Source: Bacillota bacterium (GTDB taxonomy: Bacteria > Bacillota_I > Bacilli_A > RF39 > UBA660). Taken from it: DNA of 64,000 bases. Of the stretch, positions 52,614 to 61,720 are shown in pieces. Every line of letters begins with the position of its first letter. The first letter of the stretch is position 1. Under the pieces are notes generated by a model that was not told the origin of the DNA, did no database searches, and saw only the letters and a list, made by a program, of their open reading frames with translations. Location: the NCBI GenBank assembly GCA_015059405.1, contig SVAL01000009.1, positions 17,565 to 81,564 on the forward strand, read 5' to 3'. Made by a program: the position numbers and the translations under genes.

Positions 52614-55299
52614 ATTCACCACCATTTCTGATTTCTTCTATTCCAAAACTTTCAGAAAAGATTGGATATTTTAATTCACCTAAGCGATATTTATTTTTCA
52701 TCATTACATCGTATTCGATAAAGAATGAATAATCTTTTATTCCACGACGACATAATTTAGATATTAATAATGCTATATCTTCTTCTGTTGCGCCTATCAT
52801 AAATGTTTTTTCTATTTCATATTTATACTTTTCACCTAGATATAAATTGTATTTATATAATACTGATAAATATTCTAAACATTTATCTAAGTTATCTCTA
52901 CCTACTTCATCTAAGTCTTTAAACATATCATATTCTTTAAATAATTTCTTTAAGTAATCAGCAAAATCTTCTTCTTTTAAAGAAATATTTAAATCTTCTA
53001 AGAAGTCTTGTAGGAATTCATCTTTATTAAAATAGTTATGTGTTTTAAAGATGTATCTTGGATAATCTAACCATTTAGCATCTATTAATCCTTCTACATA
53101 ATTTAATTTAGTAACAAATTCTTTTTTAGAATCATATGTACTTAAACTATTTTTCATTTCTAAAGCATGTTTAATATTATATTTAGTTATATATTCTTCA
53201 TATAATGTAGGTTCTTTTTCTAGGATTCGATATAATTCTTCTAAATCTTTTTGTTCATTATATCTCATTACAAAATCAATAAATAACATAACTGATTTTT
53301 GTAATTCATATTTTTCAATATTCCCTAGTTTTTTATATCCTTCTAATTTACTAATTAGATTCATTACTTTAGCATAATCAATATTTCTTAATTCTTTTTC
53401 AAAAGTAGATTTTTCCATTTTTAAAGTCCATGTTTCCATAGCACCTTTTTTATTTAATCTAAATGTTAATTCTGTACTTAAATCTAGTGTAATACTACTT
53501 CCTACTTTTAATTTATTATTGTCACTATCAACAATATTTGTTGCAGTTTGAATTAGTAACTCTACTTCATTACTACTTAGTTTAGATACTACTAATTTAA
53601 TTTTTCCTAAGTCTAATTTACCATCTGGAAGTAATGTTATTTTATCTACTTCTATTTCGGGAATTTGAATAACGCCAAAGCTATTTGACATTTCACAATA
53701 TGGTAAGTGTTCTACAACTAACTTTTGTGTGTCATTAAAATTAATTTTATAGTTATTAATACCATGTTCAATTGAATTTATAATTAGTTTATTTAATGAA
53801 ACTGCTTCTTTTTCTTCTGTTTTTACTTCTTCTTTGATTTGTTCTAGAGTGTTGTCAAACTCTAAATCAACTTCATGTTTTATTTCTTCATCTATAGCAT
53901 GTTCATCTAAAACTTTTTCAAATTCTTCATCTTTTTCTAATGGTTCTTCTTTATAGTTAGGATCAATTTCAAGCATTTCTTCTAAAGTTAAAATTTCTGC
54001 TGCTGATTTATTTAATGTATCATTAAAACTTTCATCAATTTCGTGTTTTATTTCTTCGTCTATTGCATGTTCGTCTAATACTTTATCAAAATCTTCATCT
54101 ATTTCATGCTTAATTTCTTCATCTATCGCATGGTCGTCTAAAACAGCATTAAATTCTTCGTCTAATTCAAATACTTCTTCTTGTTCTTCTTGTTTACTCT
54201 TATTATATTCTTCTAAGAATGCTGATAATTTATCATTATCTTTATTCTTTATTTCTCTTATTCGAGGTGTTTTTACAACATCCTTTTTAGGTTCTTCTTT
54301 TTTCTTTTTTGATTTATCTTTTATATTATTTTTCTTAATAGTTATTTTTTCTGAATCATTTTTAGTTTGATTTTCTTCTATTTCTCTTATAGATTTTCTA
54401 ATACTATCAACTATTTCATTTTTAATTTTTATTTTTTCTTCATTTTTCTTTTCTACATATTGATATTCTTCTTTTTTCTTTTGAACAATTAAACCAACAT
54501 TTAATTTTTCTAATTGTAGTTCAATATTTCTAATAGTATTTTCATAATCTGTATTAACTGGATTTTTATCTAATTCTTCATCTATTTTTTCTCTTAGTTC
54601 TTGGGCAAAAGCATCTGTATCTTCTTTTTCTTCAACTTCATCTAAATCAAGGACTTCAATTTGAGAAGTAATTACTACTCCTTTTAATGTTTTAGATTCA
54701 TTTATACTTTCATTATTTACATATTCTTTATATAAAGAGTCATTATAGTCAAACCCAATATAGTTAGTTTCATTTTTTATCATAAGTGGGATAAAGTTTT
54801 TAATCTCTTTATTATAGTTAACTATATCATCATGAGGCATCATATAAATTTTATCTTTACTACCAAAAACTACACCATTTGTAGTGTATGAAAGAAGTTG
54901 TTTCATTTCAATTGGAAGAACACAATTATAAGCATCTACGATATTATCTACATAGTAATCAATTACTTTAATTTCTCCTAGATGTTCAAAGAAATCATTA
55001 ATATTAATCTTAGTAATCATTTCTACTAATAAATTAATTTTTTCTTTATCATACTCTCTTACTAATTCATCATCTTTTTCATATTCAGCATAGAATTTAT
55101 CTGAACCTTGGTTTTCATTTATATTTTTTAAAATCATATTTAGACTTGATATTTTAAATTTAGGCATTACTAAATCAGAAACACATTCATCATTAACAAA
55201 AGTAAATGAACGTCTTTCTTTATTTAAAAATATTTCTTTTATGTTGTCTTCTTCTTCCATATGAATTTTCAATAAAAAATTATTATTACTGCTCATCAT
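52600..55299 (-). CDS. Giant acidic-repeat protein B
   Basis: 899 residues, cytosolic. Residues about 1-200 include a beta-rich region (RRSFTFVNDECVSDLVMPKF). A Lys/Glu-rich stretch follows (KDKSKKKKEEPKK). Residues about 385-500 hold four or five copies of the 21-residue acidic unit (DEEFNAVLDDHAIDEEIKHE, DEDFDKVLDEHAIDEEIKHE, DEEFEKVLDEHAIDEEIKHE). The C-terminal 400 residues are a helical domain of unknown kind. The start has AAGGAGGACAT. Its stop overlaps gene A by 14 bases, so both are co-transcribed, and they share the repeat, which suggests a complex. Function unknown. Confidence 0.7.
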   Translation of the reverse strand: MMSSNNNFLLKIHMEEEDNIKEIFLNKERRSFTFVNDECVSDLVMPKFKISSLNMILKNINENQGSDKFYAEYEKDDELVREYDKEKINLLVEMITKININDFFEHLGEIKVIDYYVDNIVDAYNCVLPIEMKQLLSYTTNGVVFGSKDKIYMMPHDDIVNYNKEIKNFIPLMIKNETNYIGFDYNDSLYKEYVNNESINESKTLKGVVITSQIEVLDLDEVEEKEDTDAFAQELREKIDEELDKNPVNTDYENTIRNIELQLEKLNVGLIVQKKKEEYQYVEKKNEEKIKIKNEIVDSIRKSIREIEENQTKNDSEKITIKKNNIKDKSKKKKEEPKKDVVKTPRIREIKNKDNDKLSAFLEEYNKSKQEEQEEVFELDEEFNAVLDDHAIDEEIKHEIDEDFDKVLDEHAIDEEIKHEIDESFNDTLNKSAAEILTLEEMLEIDPNYKEEPLEKDEEFEKVLDEHAIDEEIKHEVDLEFDNTLEQIKEEVKTEEKEAVSLNKLIINSIEHGINNYKINFNDTQKLVVEHLPYCEMSNSFGVIQIPEIEVDKITLLPDGKLDLGKIKLVVSKLSSNEVELLIQTATNIVDSDNNKLKVGSSITLDLSTELTFRLNKKGAMETWTLKMEKSTFEKELRNIDYAKVMNLISKLEGYKKLGNIEKYELQKSVMLFIDFVMRYNEQKDLEELYRILEKEPTLYEEYITKYNIKHALEMKNSLSTYDSKKEFVTKLNYVEGLIDAKWLDYPRYIFKTHNYFNKDEFLQDFLEDLNISLKEEDFADYLKKLFKEYDMFKDLDEVGRDNLDKCLEYLSVLYKYNLYLGEKYKYEIEKTFMIGATEEDIALLISKLCRRGIKDYSFFIEYDVMMKNKYRLGELKYPIFSESFGIEEIRNGGEYDEY
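53840..54170 (-). repeat. Degenerate 63-base repeats encoding a 21-residue acidic unit (protein B)
   Basis: Three close copies (EEIKHEIDExFDKVLDEHAID pattern) plus two diverged ones, the same unit as in the overlapping gene. The DNA of the copies is also similar, which suggests recent expansion or gene conversion between the two genes. Confidence 0.65.
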
Positions 55300-55396
55300 A
55301 TGTCCTCCTTTTTATTCTTGCTTTTTATTCTTACCCAATTATTGATATTATCATTATACAATAACTTATGATAATTTTCCATAAAAAAAAGAAAGA

Positions 55397-55433
55397 AAAA
55401 GAAGATTTAGAAAATAATTTCAAATCTTCTTTT
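55397..55433 (-). terminator. Terminator of the surface metalloprotease gene
   Basis: AAAAGAAGATTT/AAATCTTCTTTT arms with a 13-base loop, purine-rich flank, T-rich on the minus strand; overlaps the stop at 55432. Confidence 0.8.
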
Positions 55434-58365
55434 ATTTATATCCATTTTTAGCTATTTTTATATATTTTTCCATTGTTGTTTTTAAATCCTGTGGATAATA
55501 TAAATTACTTTTTATTATACTTGGTTGATTTGTTGTATCTATGTATAAAAAGTAATACCAAGCATAAGCATCAGCAATAAATTCTCCCATACTAGAATAT
55601 GCATATTCTCGAAGTGGACGATTAGAACTATAACGATATTTGTTATATAGTTTTATAAAATCATTATTAGTACTTAAATAATATCCTTTTTTAGCATAGA
55701 AATAACTATCCCAACTATGTGCTAGTTCATGTATTATAGTTTGTAAATAATAATCTGAATATGTATTAGTACATTTTACATCAACATTTCTATATCCAAC
55801 AGCACTTCCATAAGTCATGCCAGCATAATTTCCCCAAGTTTTATTAAAAGTATTATTTCCTGAGAATGTTACTTTAGCAGCGCTAAATACATAAGGAACT
55901 TTTTTGTAAGCAGTATCTAGAAATGCATAATATTTGTTGTAAACACTTGATGAACAAGTTTTTTCTGTTTCAATGCTAGTATAACCATATTTTTTTGTTT
56001 TAATAATATCATAAGTATAAGGGCGATATCTATTATCAACAATTGCATATAACGTTACACTATCTAGAATACTTAGTTTTTTTGCTGGAGAATACCCTAC
56101 TGTAGTTGATGGATTTGTTCCTGTTGAAAAGAATTGTACTTCATTTCCTTCACTATAGATATATGGTACATTTACTTCACAGCTTTCATTTAAATTATAA
56201 ATATTGCAAGTTTCTTTACAACCATTTACTTGAGGATTAGAACAATTACCTAAACTATCTGCATTATTTTTATGATAAGTTGCAGTAACAGTTCTATAAG
56301 TTATTGCATAATAATTAGTATTTTCTTTTAATTTAAAATCATTATTTGCTTTTACTTCACTAGTAGTAGAGTTTTTATTACTTGACCAACCTACTATAAC
56401 CCAGTTAGGTCTAGAGATATCTGGTGATTTTATACTACATCCACCATTGTTATTATAATAGGTACAACTCTTACTACTTGTTGTAACTTTATTAGCACCA
56501 TTACTTATAAATGTTGCTGTTACTTCTTTTTTTGTAATAGCATAATATGTTTTATTTTCTTTTACTTCTAGAGTTTGATTTATTTTTATCTCACCTTTTA
56601 TAGAATCTTTATTAGTTGACCATCCTAGAATACTTGCATTTTTTCTAATTATATTTGGTGTAGTTACTTTACATGATTTAGCATTATTATAAAAACTACA
56701 TGTTACTTTATTTTTTCCTACTTTATCAGAACCATTAGCATCAAACGTAATTGTTACTTCTTTTTTGGTAATAGCATAATAAGTACTATCTTCAGTTACT
56801 TCTATTTCTTCATTAGCTAATACACTGGAATCTGTATCATTTTTATTAGTAGACCAACCTATAATATTAGAACTTTTTCTTGTTATATTTGGTGTTTGAA
56901 TTACGCAAGAGTTTGATCCTATTTGTTGACGACATACTTCTTTAGTTGATGATATTTTGTCTGATCCATTAGAGTTAAAATTAACTACTATCTCTTTATA
57001 AATTAAAGCATAGAAAACTTCATCTTTTGATAATTTTATTTTGTTATTAGGACTTTTGAAAACAGTTAATGTTTCTTTTTCTGTATTCCATCCAATAATC
57101 TTACCATTACTATAATTAATACTTGGCGCTTTTACATAACAAAATTTATCATCATTATATAAAGTACATGACTCTTTTTTTGATGAAATTGATGTTGCCC
57201 CATTGGCATTAAAACTAGCAGTTACTTCTTTTTTAGTAATAGCATATAAATGTAATATTTCATTTTCTTTTAATTTTATTTTTTCATTTATTTTATATTC
57301 TTTATCTTTACCATCTTTATTAGTTGACCATCCAATAATATCTGAGTTATCTCTTGTAATACTTGGAAGTGTTACAATACAAGTTTTATCTTTAATAGTA
57401 CAACTTAAAAAATCATTATCTATACTAGTACTTCCATTTTTATATAATACTACTGCTGTTTGTTTTTTATCATTAAAATCACTATCTTTAATATTAATTG
57501 ATAATTCTTCTATATTTCCTGCTTTATCTTTTATTTTTACTTTATATGTACCTTTTTTCTTAATTGTAAATTCTTTGTTATCAGAATATTCTTTATTTTC
57601 CCAACTATATCCTTCTATTCCAGATTCTTCATCTTTCGCAATTACTTTTAATACTATTTTATTTTTAGATGATGATTCTTTAATAATTATTCCTGTTGGA
57701 TTTGTATGATCTATATTATCTACTATTACTTCTCTTACTGATGAAGTATGACCATACTTATCTTTTACAATAACTTTTAAATTTGTATTTTGTTCTGTTG
57801 TATATACATTTGATTCTTGCCAAGTTATACCATTATCAAAAGAATATTTATCAATATCATTCTTAGATTTAGCATTTACTATAATTACTTGACTTGTATT
57901 TGTCCAAGAGTTGTTTTTTCCTATTGAAGTAATTGATATGTTTTCTTCACTATTAGAGTCTTTTACTTTTATATGAACTCTATATATTTTATCTTCATTT
58001 ATTATTTCGTGAATGTAATTAGAATAATTATCAAGTTTTATTTTTTCATTACATCCTTCTATTTTTTTATTTATATCACACTTTATTTCTATTTCTTTAT
58101 CAGTAGTTAATAAATAATAATCATATATATCATTAGAAAAAGATGGTTCATAGTTATTATTATCTATAACTATGTTATTTAAAACTATTTCTTTATCTTT
58201 ATTATTTTTGTACACAAAAAATAATATTCCTATTATTAAAAGTATTAATACTAATAAAGATATAATTATAAGAATAATAATTTTCTTTTTATTTATATTC
58301 TTTTTCTTAGGAATATTTTTTTCTTCATCATATTTAGTTGTTAGATTTTCATCATAGAAATTCAT
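55432..58365 (-). CDS. Surface metalloprotease with lethal-factor-like zinc site and Cys-paired InlB-type repeats
   Basis: 977 residues. One N-terminal helix (about 27-50) preceded by a Lys-rich stretch, so a type II anchor or secreted protein. About 150-300 are Ig-like domains (GLTWQESNVYTTEQNT, SGIEGYSWENKEYSD). About 300-770 hold six Listeria/Bacteroides-type repeats of about 75 residues, each opening with KEVT(A/I)xFxxNG and each with a Cys pair (for example SCTLYNDDKFC, VCRQQIGSNSC). The catalytic part at about 780-977 has HELAHSWD (His879, Glu880, His883) and Glu928 in GEFIADAYAW, 45 residues after the second His, as in anthrax lethal factor (M34). Probable Pro-specific or similar endopeptidase, which is inference. 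Confidence 0.82.
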   Translation of the reverse strand: MNFYDENLTTKYDEEKNIPKKKNINKKKIIILIIISLLVLILLIIGILFFVYKNNKDKEIVLNNIVIDNNNYEPSFSNDIYDYYLLTTDKEIEIKCDINKKIEGCNEKIKLDNYSNYIHEIINEDKIYRVHIKVKDSNSEENISITSIGKNNSWTNTSQVIIVNAKSKNDIDKYSFDNGITWQESNVYTTEQNTNLKVIVKDKYGHTSSVREVIVDNIDHTNPTGIIIKESSSKNKIVLKVIAKDEESGIEGYSWENKEYSDNKEFTIKKKGTYKVKIKDKAGNIEELSINIKDSDFNDKKQTAVVLYKNGSTSIDNDFLSCTIKDKTCIVTLPSITRDNSDIIGWSTNKDGKDKEYKINEKIKLKENEILHLYAITKKEVTASFNANGATSISSKKESCTLYNDDKFCYVKAPSINYSNGKIIGWNTEKETLTVFKSPNNKIKLSKDEVFYALIYKEIVVNFNSNGSDKISSTKEVCRQQIGSNSCVIQTPNITRKSSNIIGWSTNKNDTDSSVLANEEIEVTEDSTYYAITKKEVTITFDANGSDKVGKNKVTCSFYNNAKSCKVTTPNIIRKNASILGWSTNKDSIKGEIKINQTLEVKENKTYYAITKKEVTATFISNGANKVTTSSKSCTYYNNNGGCSIKSPDISRPNWVIVGWSSNKNSTTSEVKANNDFKLKENTNYYAITYRTVTATYHKNNADSLGNCSNPQVNGCKETCNIYNLNESCEVNVPYIYSEGNEVQFFSTGTNPSTTVGYSPAKKLSILDSVTLYAIVDNRYRPYTYDIIKTKKYGYTSIETEKTCSSSVYNKYYAFLDTAYKKVPYVFSAAKVTFSGNNTFNKTWGNYAGMTYGSAVGYRNVDVKCTNTYSDYYLQTIIHELAHSWDSYFYAKKGYYLSTNNDFIKLYNKYRYSSNRPLREYAYSSMGEFIADAYAWYYFLYIDTTNQPSIIKSNLYYPQDLKTTMEKYIKIAKNGYK

Positions 58366-58422
58366 ATCACACCAACCTACTATAACTAAATTATATCTAA
58401 AATATATTTTTTAAACAATATA

Positions 58423-58444
58423 AAAAGAGTACTAATACTCTTTT
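58423..58444 (-). terminator. Terminator of the HIT gene
   Basis: AAAAGAGTA/TACTCTTTT stem with a 4-base loop; overlaps the stop at 58443. Confidence 0.8.
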
Positions 58445-58898
58445 ATTTTAATAATTCTCTTATCTTTTCTATTTTTTCTTTGTCTTCTATATATTCTTGA
58501 CGTTCTTTAACAAAGTTTTTAGATCCTCTTTTTTCAAAGTCATATCTAGGTATTAATTGTACATGGAAATGATTCATTGGGCCATCACACATAGTACATA
58601 AATAAACACTTTCTGAAGAATATACTTCTTTTAATACGTTCATTACTTTTTTAGCAAAAACATATACTTCTTTGCATAGTTCATCTGGTATTTCCATCAT
58701 GTCTTTATAATGTTTTTTACTACTAATTGCGGTATGTCCTTTTGCTCTTGGATTACCGACTAAGAAACATTCAAAAAGTTCATTTTCATATAACATTTTA
58801 TCAGTGTTATCTCCATATAAACAATTATCATGTTCCTTGTTGTAACAAGTTGGGCATATTCCCATATCTGTTAACTCTGCTGGTGTTAAATTTTCCAT
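58443..58898 (-). CDS. HIT-family nucleotide-binding protein
   Basis: 151 residues. The histidine triad appears as NHFHVQLIPRY, with the last position Gln (HxHxQ), as in the GalT-like and some Firmicute HIT proteins. A CPTCYNKEHDNC stretch near the N-terminus could bind zinc. HIT proteins hydrolyse or transfer nucleotide phosphoester or phosphoramidate groups. The start follows GGAGTGATTTT. It heads a row of three short-spaced genes with the DUF488-like and SanA-like genes upstream. Confidence 0.85.
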   Translation of the reverse strand: MENLTPAELTDMGICPTCYNKEHDNCLYGDNTDKMLYENELFECFLVGNPRAKGHTAISSKKHYKDMMEIPDELCKEVYVFAKKVMNVLKEVYSSESVYLCTMCDGPMNHFHVQLIPRYDFEKRGSKNFVKERQEYIEDKEKIEKIRELLK

Positions 58899-58909
58899 AA
58901 AATCACTCC

Positions 58910-59368
58910 TTATTTTTTAAATTCATATTCTTTTTTATCTATTAAACATTCTAGAATATTTCCTATATATTTAGGACGGGATACTTCTTTTATTTCATTA
59001 TTTATTAATTTAATCTCAGGTACATAAATGCCTAAAGTTATCTCTAACCATTTTGCTACTATATGTCTATGACAAAACTCATTATTATTTTCATAACATA
59101 AAAGAACTTTTTCATCTAATTGTTCATATATTTCTTGTGGTGATAATTTACTTAGAACTTGATTATAATATTCTTTAATATAAAAAGTATTATTTTCTAT
59201 TTCATCTATTTTTCCAATATTATCATGCCATGTTTTCCAAAAAGATAATTTAGGTGCTAATTTAGGAAAACATTGTCCAACATAATTAGCATCTTGTCCA
59301 CGATTTCCAGATATAGCAACTGTATCTTTATTTTTAGGACAATAATTATGACTACTTGTATAAATCAT
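58910..59368 (-). CDS. DUF488-like protein
   Basis: 152 residues. The DUF488 signature is in LLCYENNNEFCHRHIVAKWLE (Cys-His-Arg), with an opening IYTSSHNYCPKNKDTVAISG. The family's function is unknown; Cys-His-Arg resembles a nucleotide- or metal-binding active site. It lies 11 bases upstream of the HIT gene and 14 bases downstream of the SanA-like gene on the same strand. The start follows AGAGTGATTAT. Confidence 0.72.
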   Translation of the reverse strand: MIYTSSHNYCPKNKDTVAISGNRGQDANYVGQCFPKLAPKLSFWKTWHDNIGKIDEIENNTFYIKEYYNQVLSKLSPQEIYEQLDEKVLLCYENNNEFCHRHIVAKWLEITLGIYVPEIKLINNEIKEVSRPKYIGNILECLIDKKEYEFKK

Positions 59369-59382
59369 ATAATCACTCTTTT

Positions 59383-60042
59383 CTATTTATCATTTGTTAT
59401 ATCACCATTACTAGTTAATGGTATTTCATCTCCTAAATATTTAGATTTTGGTTTAAATATAGTTTTAACAAAATCTTTATTTCGTGCTAGAAATTCTCTA
59501 ATATCACGATATTTTTGACCTGAATAATTATTACCTTCTGATGCTACTCCATATGCATCTAATCCTAGTTTTTTTGCTATAAAAAGTGCTCTAGGTAAAT
59601 GATATTCTTGTGTTACTATAATTACTTTCTTTGCTTTGAATATATTTTTAGCACGATACATACTATCATATGTAGAAAAACCAGCATGATCCATAAATAT
59701 ATCCTTAGAAGGAATACCTTTTTCAATAGCATAATCTTTCATAATATTAACTTCATCATAAGTGCTTTTACCATGATCTCCACTCATTATAATTTTATTA
59801 GATATATTTTCATTATATAGTTCAATACCTCGTATTAATCTATCTTCTAATAAAGGGCTTGGTCCATCTTTTCTAATACCAGCACCCAATACAATAATAC
59901 AATCAACGTCTTTTATTGTTTTAGACTCTTCGGTAGTAATTATTCTATTTCTTGTTGATAAAACTATATAATCATTTATTAAAATAGGTGTATATATAGT
60001 TATTGATATTAATATAATTAAAATCATTAATACTTTTTTCAT
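59383..60042 (-). CDS. SanA/YdcF-like membrane protein (DUF218)
   Basis: 219 residues: one N-terminal helix (4-24) and a DUF218 domain with IVLGAGIRKDGPSPLLEDRL, IIMSGDHGKSTYDEV, GFSTYDSMYRAK and VTQEYHLPRALFIAKKLGL. In E. coli SanA affects vancomycin entry and envelope integrity; the biochemical activity is unknown, possibly nucleotide or sugar related. The start follows GAGTGATAAT. It is the upstream gene of the SanA/DUF488/HIT row. Confidence 0.85.
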   Translation of the reverse strand: MKKVLMILIILISITIYTPILINDYIVLSTRNRIITTEESKTIKDVDCIIVLGAGIRKDGPSPLLEDRLIRGIELYNENISNKIIMSGDHGKSTYDEVNIMKDYAIEKGIPSKDIFMDHAGFSTYDSMYRAKNIFKAKKVIIVTQEYHLPRALFIAKKLGLDAYGVASEGNNYSGQKYRDIREFLARNKDFVKTIFKPKSKYLGDEIPLTSNGDITNDK

Positions 60043-60086
60043 ATTATCACTCTTTTTTCTTATTTAATTATATCATATAAAATAAA

Positions 60087-60109
60087 AACGAACTTAAAAT
60101 AAGTTCGTT
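60087..60109 (-). terminator. Terminator after the tRNA genes
   Basis: AACGAACTTA/TAAGTTCGTT stem with a 3-base loop and T-run on the minus strand, 8 bases after the tRNA-Thr 3' end. Confidence 0.85.
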
Positions 60110-60117
60110 AATTCAAA

Positions 60118-60193
<76 letters not shown>

Positions 60194-60197
60194 ATAA

Positions 60198-60283
60198 TGG
60201 TGCCTGCGGTCGGACTTGAACCGACACGGTATCGCTACCATTGGATTTTGAGTCCAACGCGTCTACCATTCCACCACGCAGGC
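60198..60283 (-). tRNA. tRNA-Leu (anticodon CAA)
   Basis: 86 bases with encoded CCA and the long variable arm expected for Leu. Acceptor arms GCCTGCG/CGCAGGC pair; the anticodon loop CTCAAAA gives CAA; the T arm holds GGTTCAAGTCC. It reads UUG codons. Four bases separate it from tRNA-Thr, so they are one transcript. Confidence 0.95.
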
Positions 60284-60309
60284 ATGTATTCATTATAACA
60301 CAACAAATA

Positions 60310-60334
60310 AAAATACTACAAGATGTAGTATTTT
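60310..60334 (-). terminator. Terminator of the GT2 gene
   Basis: AAAATACTACA/TGTAGTATTTT with a 3-base loop, directly after the stop at 60341 on the minus strand. Confidence 0.8.
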
Positions 60335-60340
60335 ATTTTA

Positions 60341-61417
60341 TTACATTTTTTCAAAGATTATTTTATTAGTTATTAATCTTTTATCATCTTTATTCATTTC
60401 TAATGCTTTATCAATATATTTTAATGCTAAATATTTTTCATTTTGATTATAGTAACTTAAAGATAATAAATCATAAATTGTATAATCCCAACTAAATATT
60501 TCATTAATATAACTTTTTTCTCTTTTTGTTATATTTAGTGCCTTTAGACAATAGTATTCTACTTCTTTCCAATTATTTTGAGTATATTCAAAAATTGCTC
60601 TTTCTACTAATGGATCTCTTAAATAAGGAGTTTCATTTATTGCTTTATCTAGCCATAATCTTACTTCATCATATCTTTTTAAACCTTGATAACATCTAGC
60701 AATAAAGCGCATAGATGCACTTCTTTCATCTTTCCAAGTAGACGATTTTAAATTTAAATGTTTAATTAAAGTATCTATTGCTTTATTATATTCTTTATAA
60801 TACATATACTCTCTTCCTAAATAATGCATATTTCTATCGTTATTTGGATCTTCTTTTACAGCTAATTCCAATAAAGGAAGATATGATGATCTTGATTTAG
60901 TTTGATCAGGATAATGGTTTATTATAATTTCATCTGTGACTATTTTATTTTCATTTTTACATTCTAAAATTTCATGAACTGGATTTATCCATTTATATCC
61001 TTTACGCGAGTGAATCTTTTCAGAATAAAAAGTTACATCAGGATTACCTTGTTCATCAAAATGCCAATTATAAACATATAGAAGTCTAGTAGTATCTTCT
61101 TTCCATATATTTTGGATTTTTTCATACCAATCTTTTTCCATTATTTCATCTAAGTCTAAACATATACAAATATCTATATCCTCACTTACTAACTTTAACG
61201 ATTCATTTCTAGCTGCATCAAATCGCCATGGTTCGATTTTTTTCTCATATACTTTTACATTTTTTTGTTTTAATTTTGTTACTGTATTATCACTAGAACC
61301 ACTATCTAATACTACTATTTCATCTGCATCTTTTATAGATTCATACCATCTATCTACAAATTTCTCTTCATTTTTAGATATTGCATATACTGCTATTTTA
61401 AATTTATTTTTATTCAT
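60341..61417 (-). CDS. GT2 glycosyltransferase with TPR-like tail
   Basis: 358 residues. The N-terminal GT-A fold has ISKNEEKFVDRW, EIVVLDSGSSDNT and the DxD-type metal site CLDLDEIM; the acceptor part has GYKWINPVHEIL. From about 190 to the end are TPR-like helices (MHYLGREYMYYKEYNKAIDTL, YNQNEKYLALKYIDKALEMN). Such proteins glycosylate a peptide or protein; the TPR tail resembles SunS-like and tetratricopeptide-linked GT2 enzymes. Acceptor unknown. The start follows AGGTGTAAAA. Single-gene unit just upstream of the tRNA pair. Confidence 0.85.
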   Translation of the reverse strand: MNKNKFKIAVYAISKNEEKFVDRWYESIKDADEIVVLDSGSSDNTVTKLKQKNVKVYEKKIEPWRFDAARNESLKLVSEDIDICICLDLDEIMEKDWYEKIQNIWKEDTTRLLYVYNWHFDEQGNPDVTFYSEKIHSRKGYKWINPVHEILECKNENKIVTDEIIINHYPDQTKSRSSYLPLLELAVKEDPNNDRNMHYLGREYMYYKEYNKAIDTLIKHLNLKSSTWKDERSASMRFIARCYQGLKRYDEVRLWLDKAINETPYLRDPLVERAIFEYTQNNWKEVEYYCLKALNITKREKSYINEIFSWDYTIYDLLSLSYYNQNEKYLALKYIDKALEMNKDDKRLITNKIIFEKM

Positions 61418-61475
61418 TTTTACACCTCTATATAAATTATGTATATAAAGATGTTTTCATTAATTAAACAAACTA

Positions 61476-61500
61476 AAAAGATGTTTTTTAAACATCTTTT
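61476..61500 (-). terminator. Terminator of the DUF3006 gene
   Basis: AAAAGATGTTT/AAACATCTTTT with a 3-base loop and T-run on the minus strand; overlaps the gene's end. Confidence 0.75.
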
Positions 61501-61712
61501 TTTCTTAGTCTATTAAATCTTTCTTGAAATTTTTTTCTTCTTAATTCTTCTTCATTTAAATCTAATTTATATTCATTATTTTCATATATTAAGATAGTTC
61601 CATCCTTTATATTTAAAGGTAATATTTCTTTTTGAACTTCTATCTTTTCTTTAGTATTTATGTCTTCTAAAATAGCTATATTTCCTTCTATTCTATCAAT
61701 TGCATATTTCAT
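61488..61712 (-). CDS. DUF3006 protein
   Basis: 74 residues: AIDRIEGNIAILED at the start and LPLNIKDGTILIYENNEYKLD in the middle fit the small DUF3006 family, followed by a basic helical tail. It usually stands next to ComEC-type or other MBL-fold genes, as here (8 bases after the MBL gene). Start supported by AGGTGATAAT. Function unknown. Confidence 0.8.
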   Translation of the reverse strand: MKYAIDRIEGNIAILEDINTKEKIEVQKEILPLNIKDGTILIYENNEYKLDLNEEELRRKKFQERFNRLRKKDV

Positions 61713-61720
61713 ATTATCAC

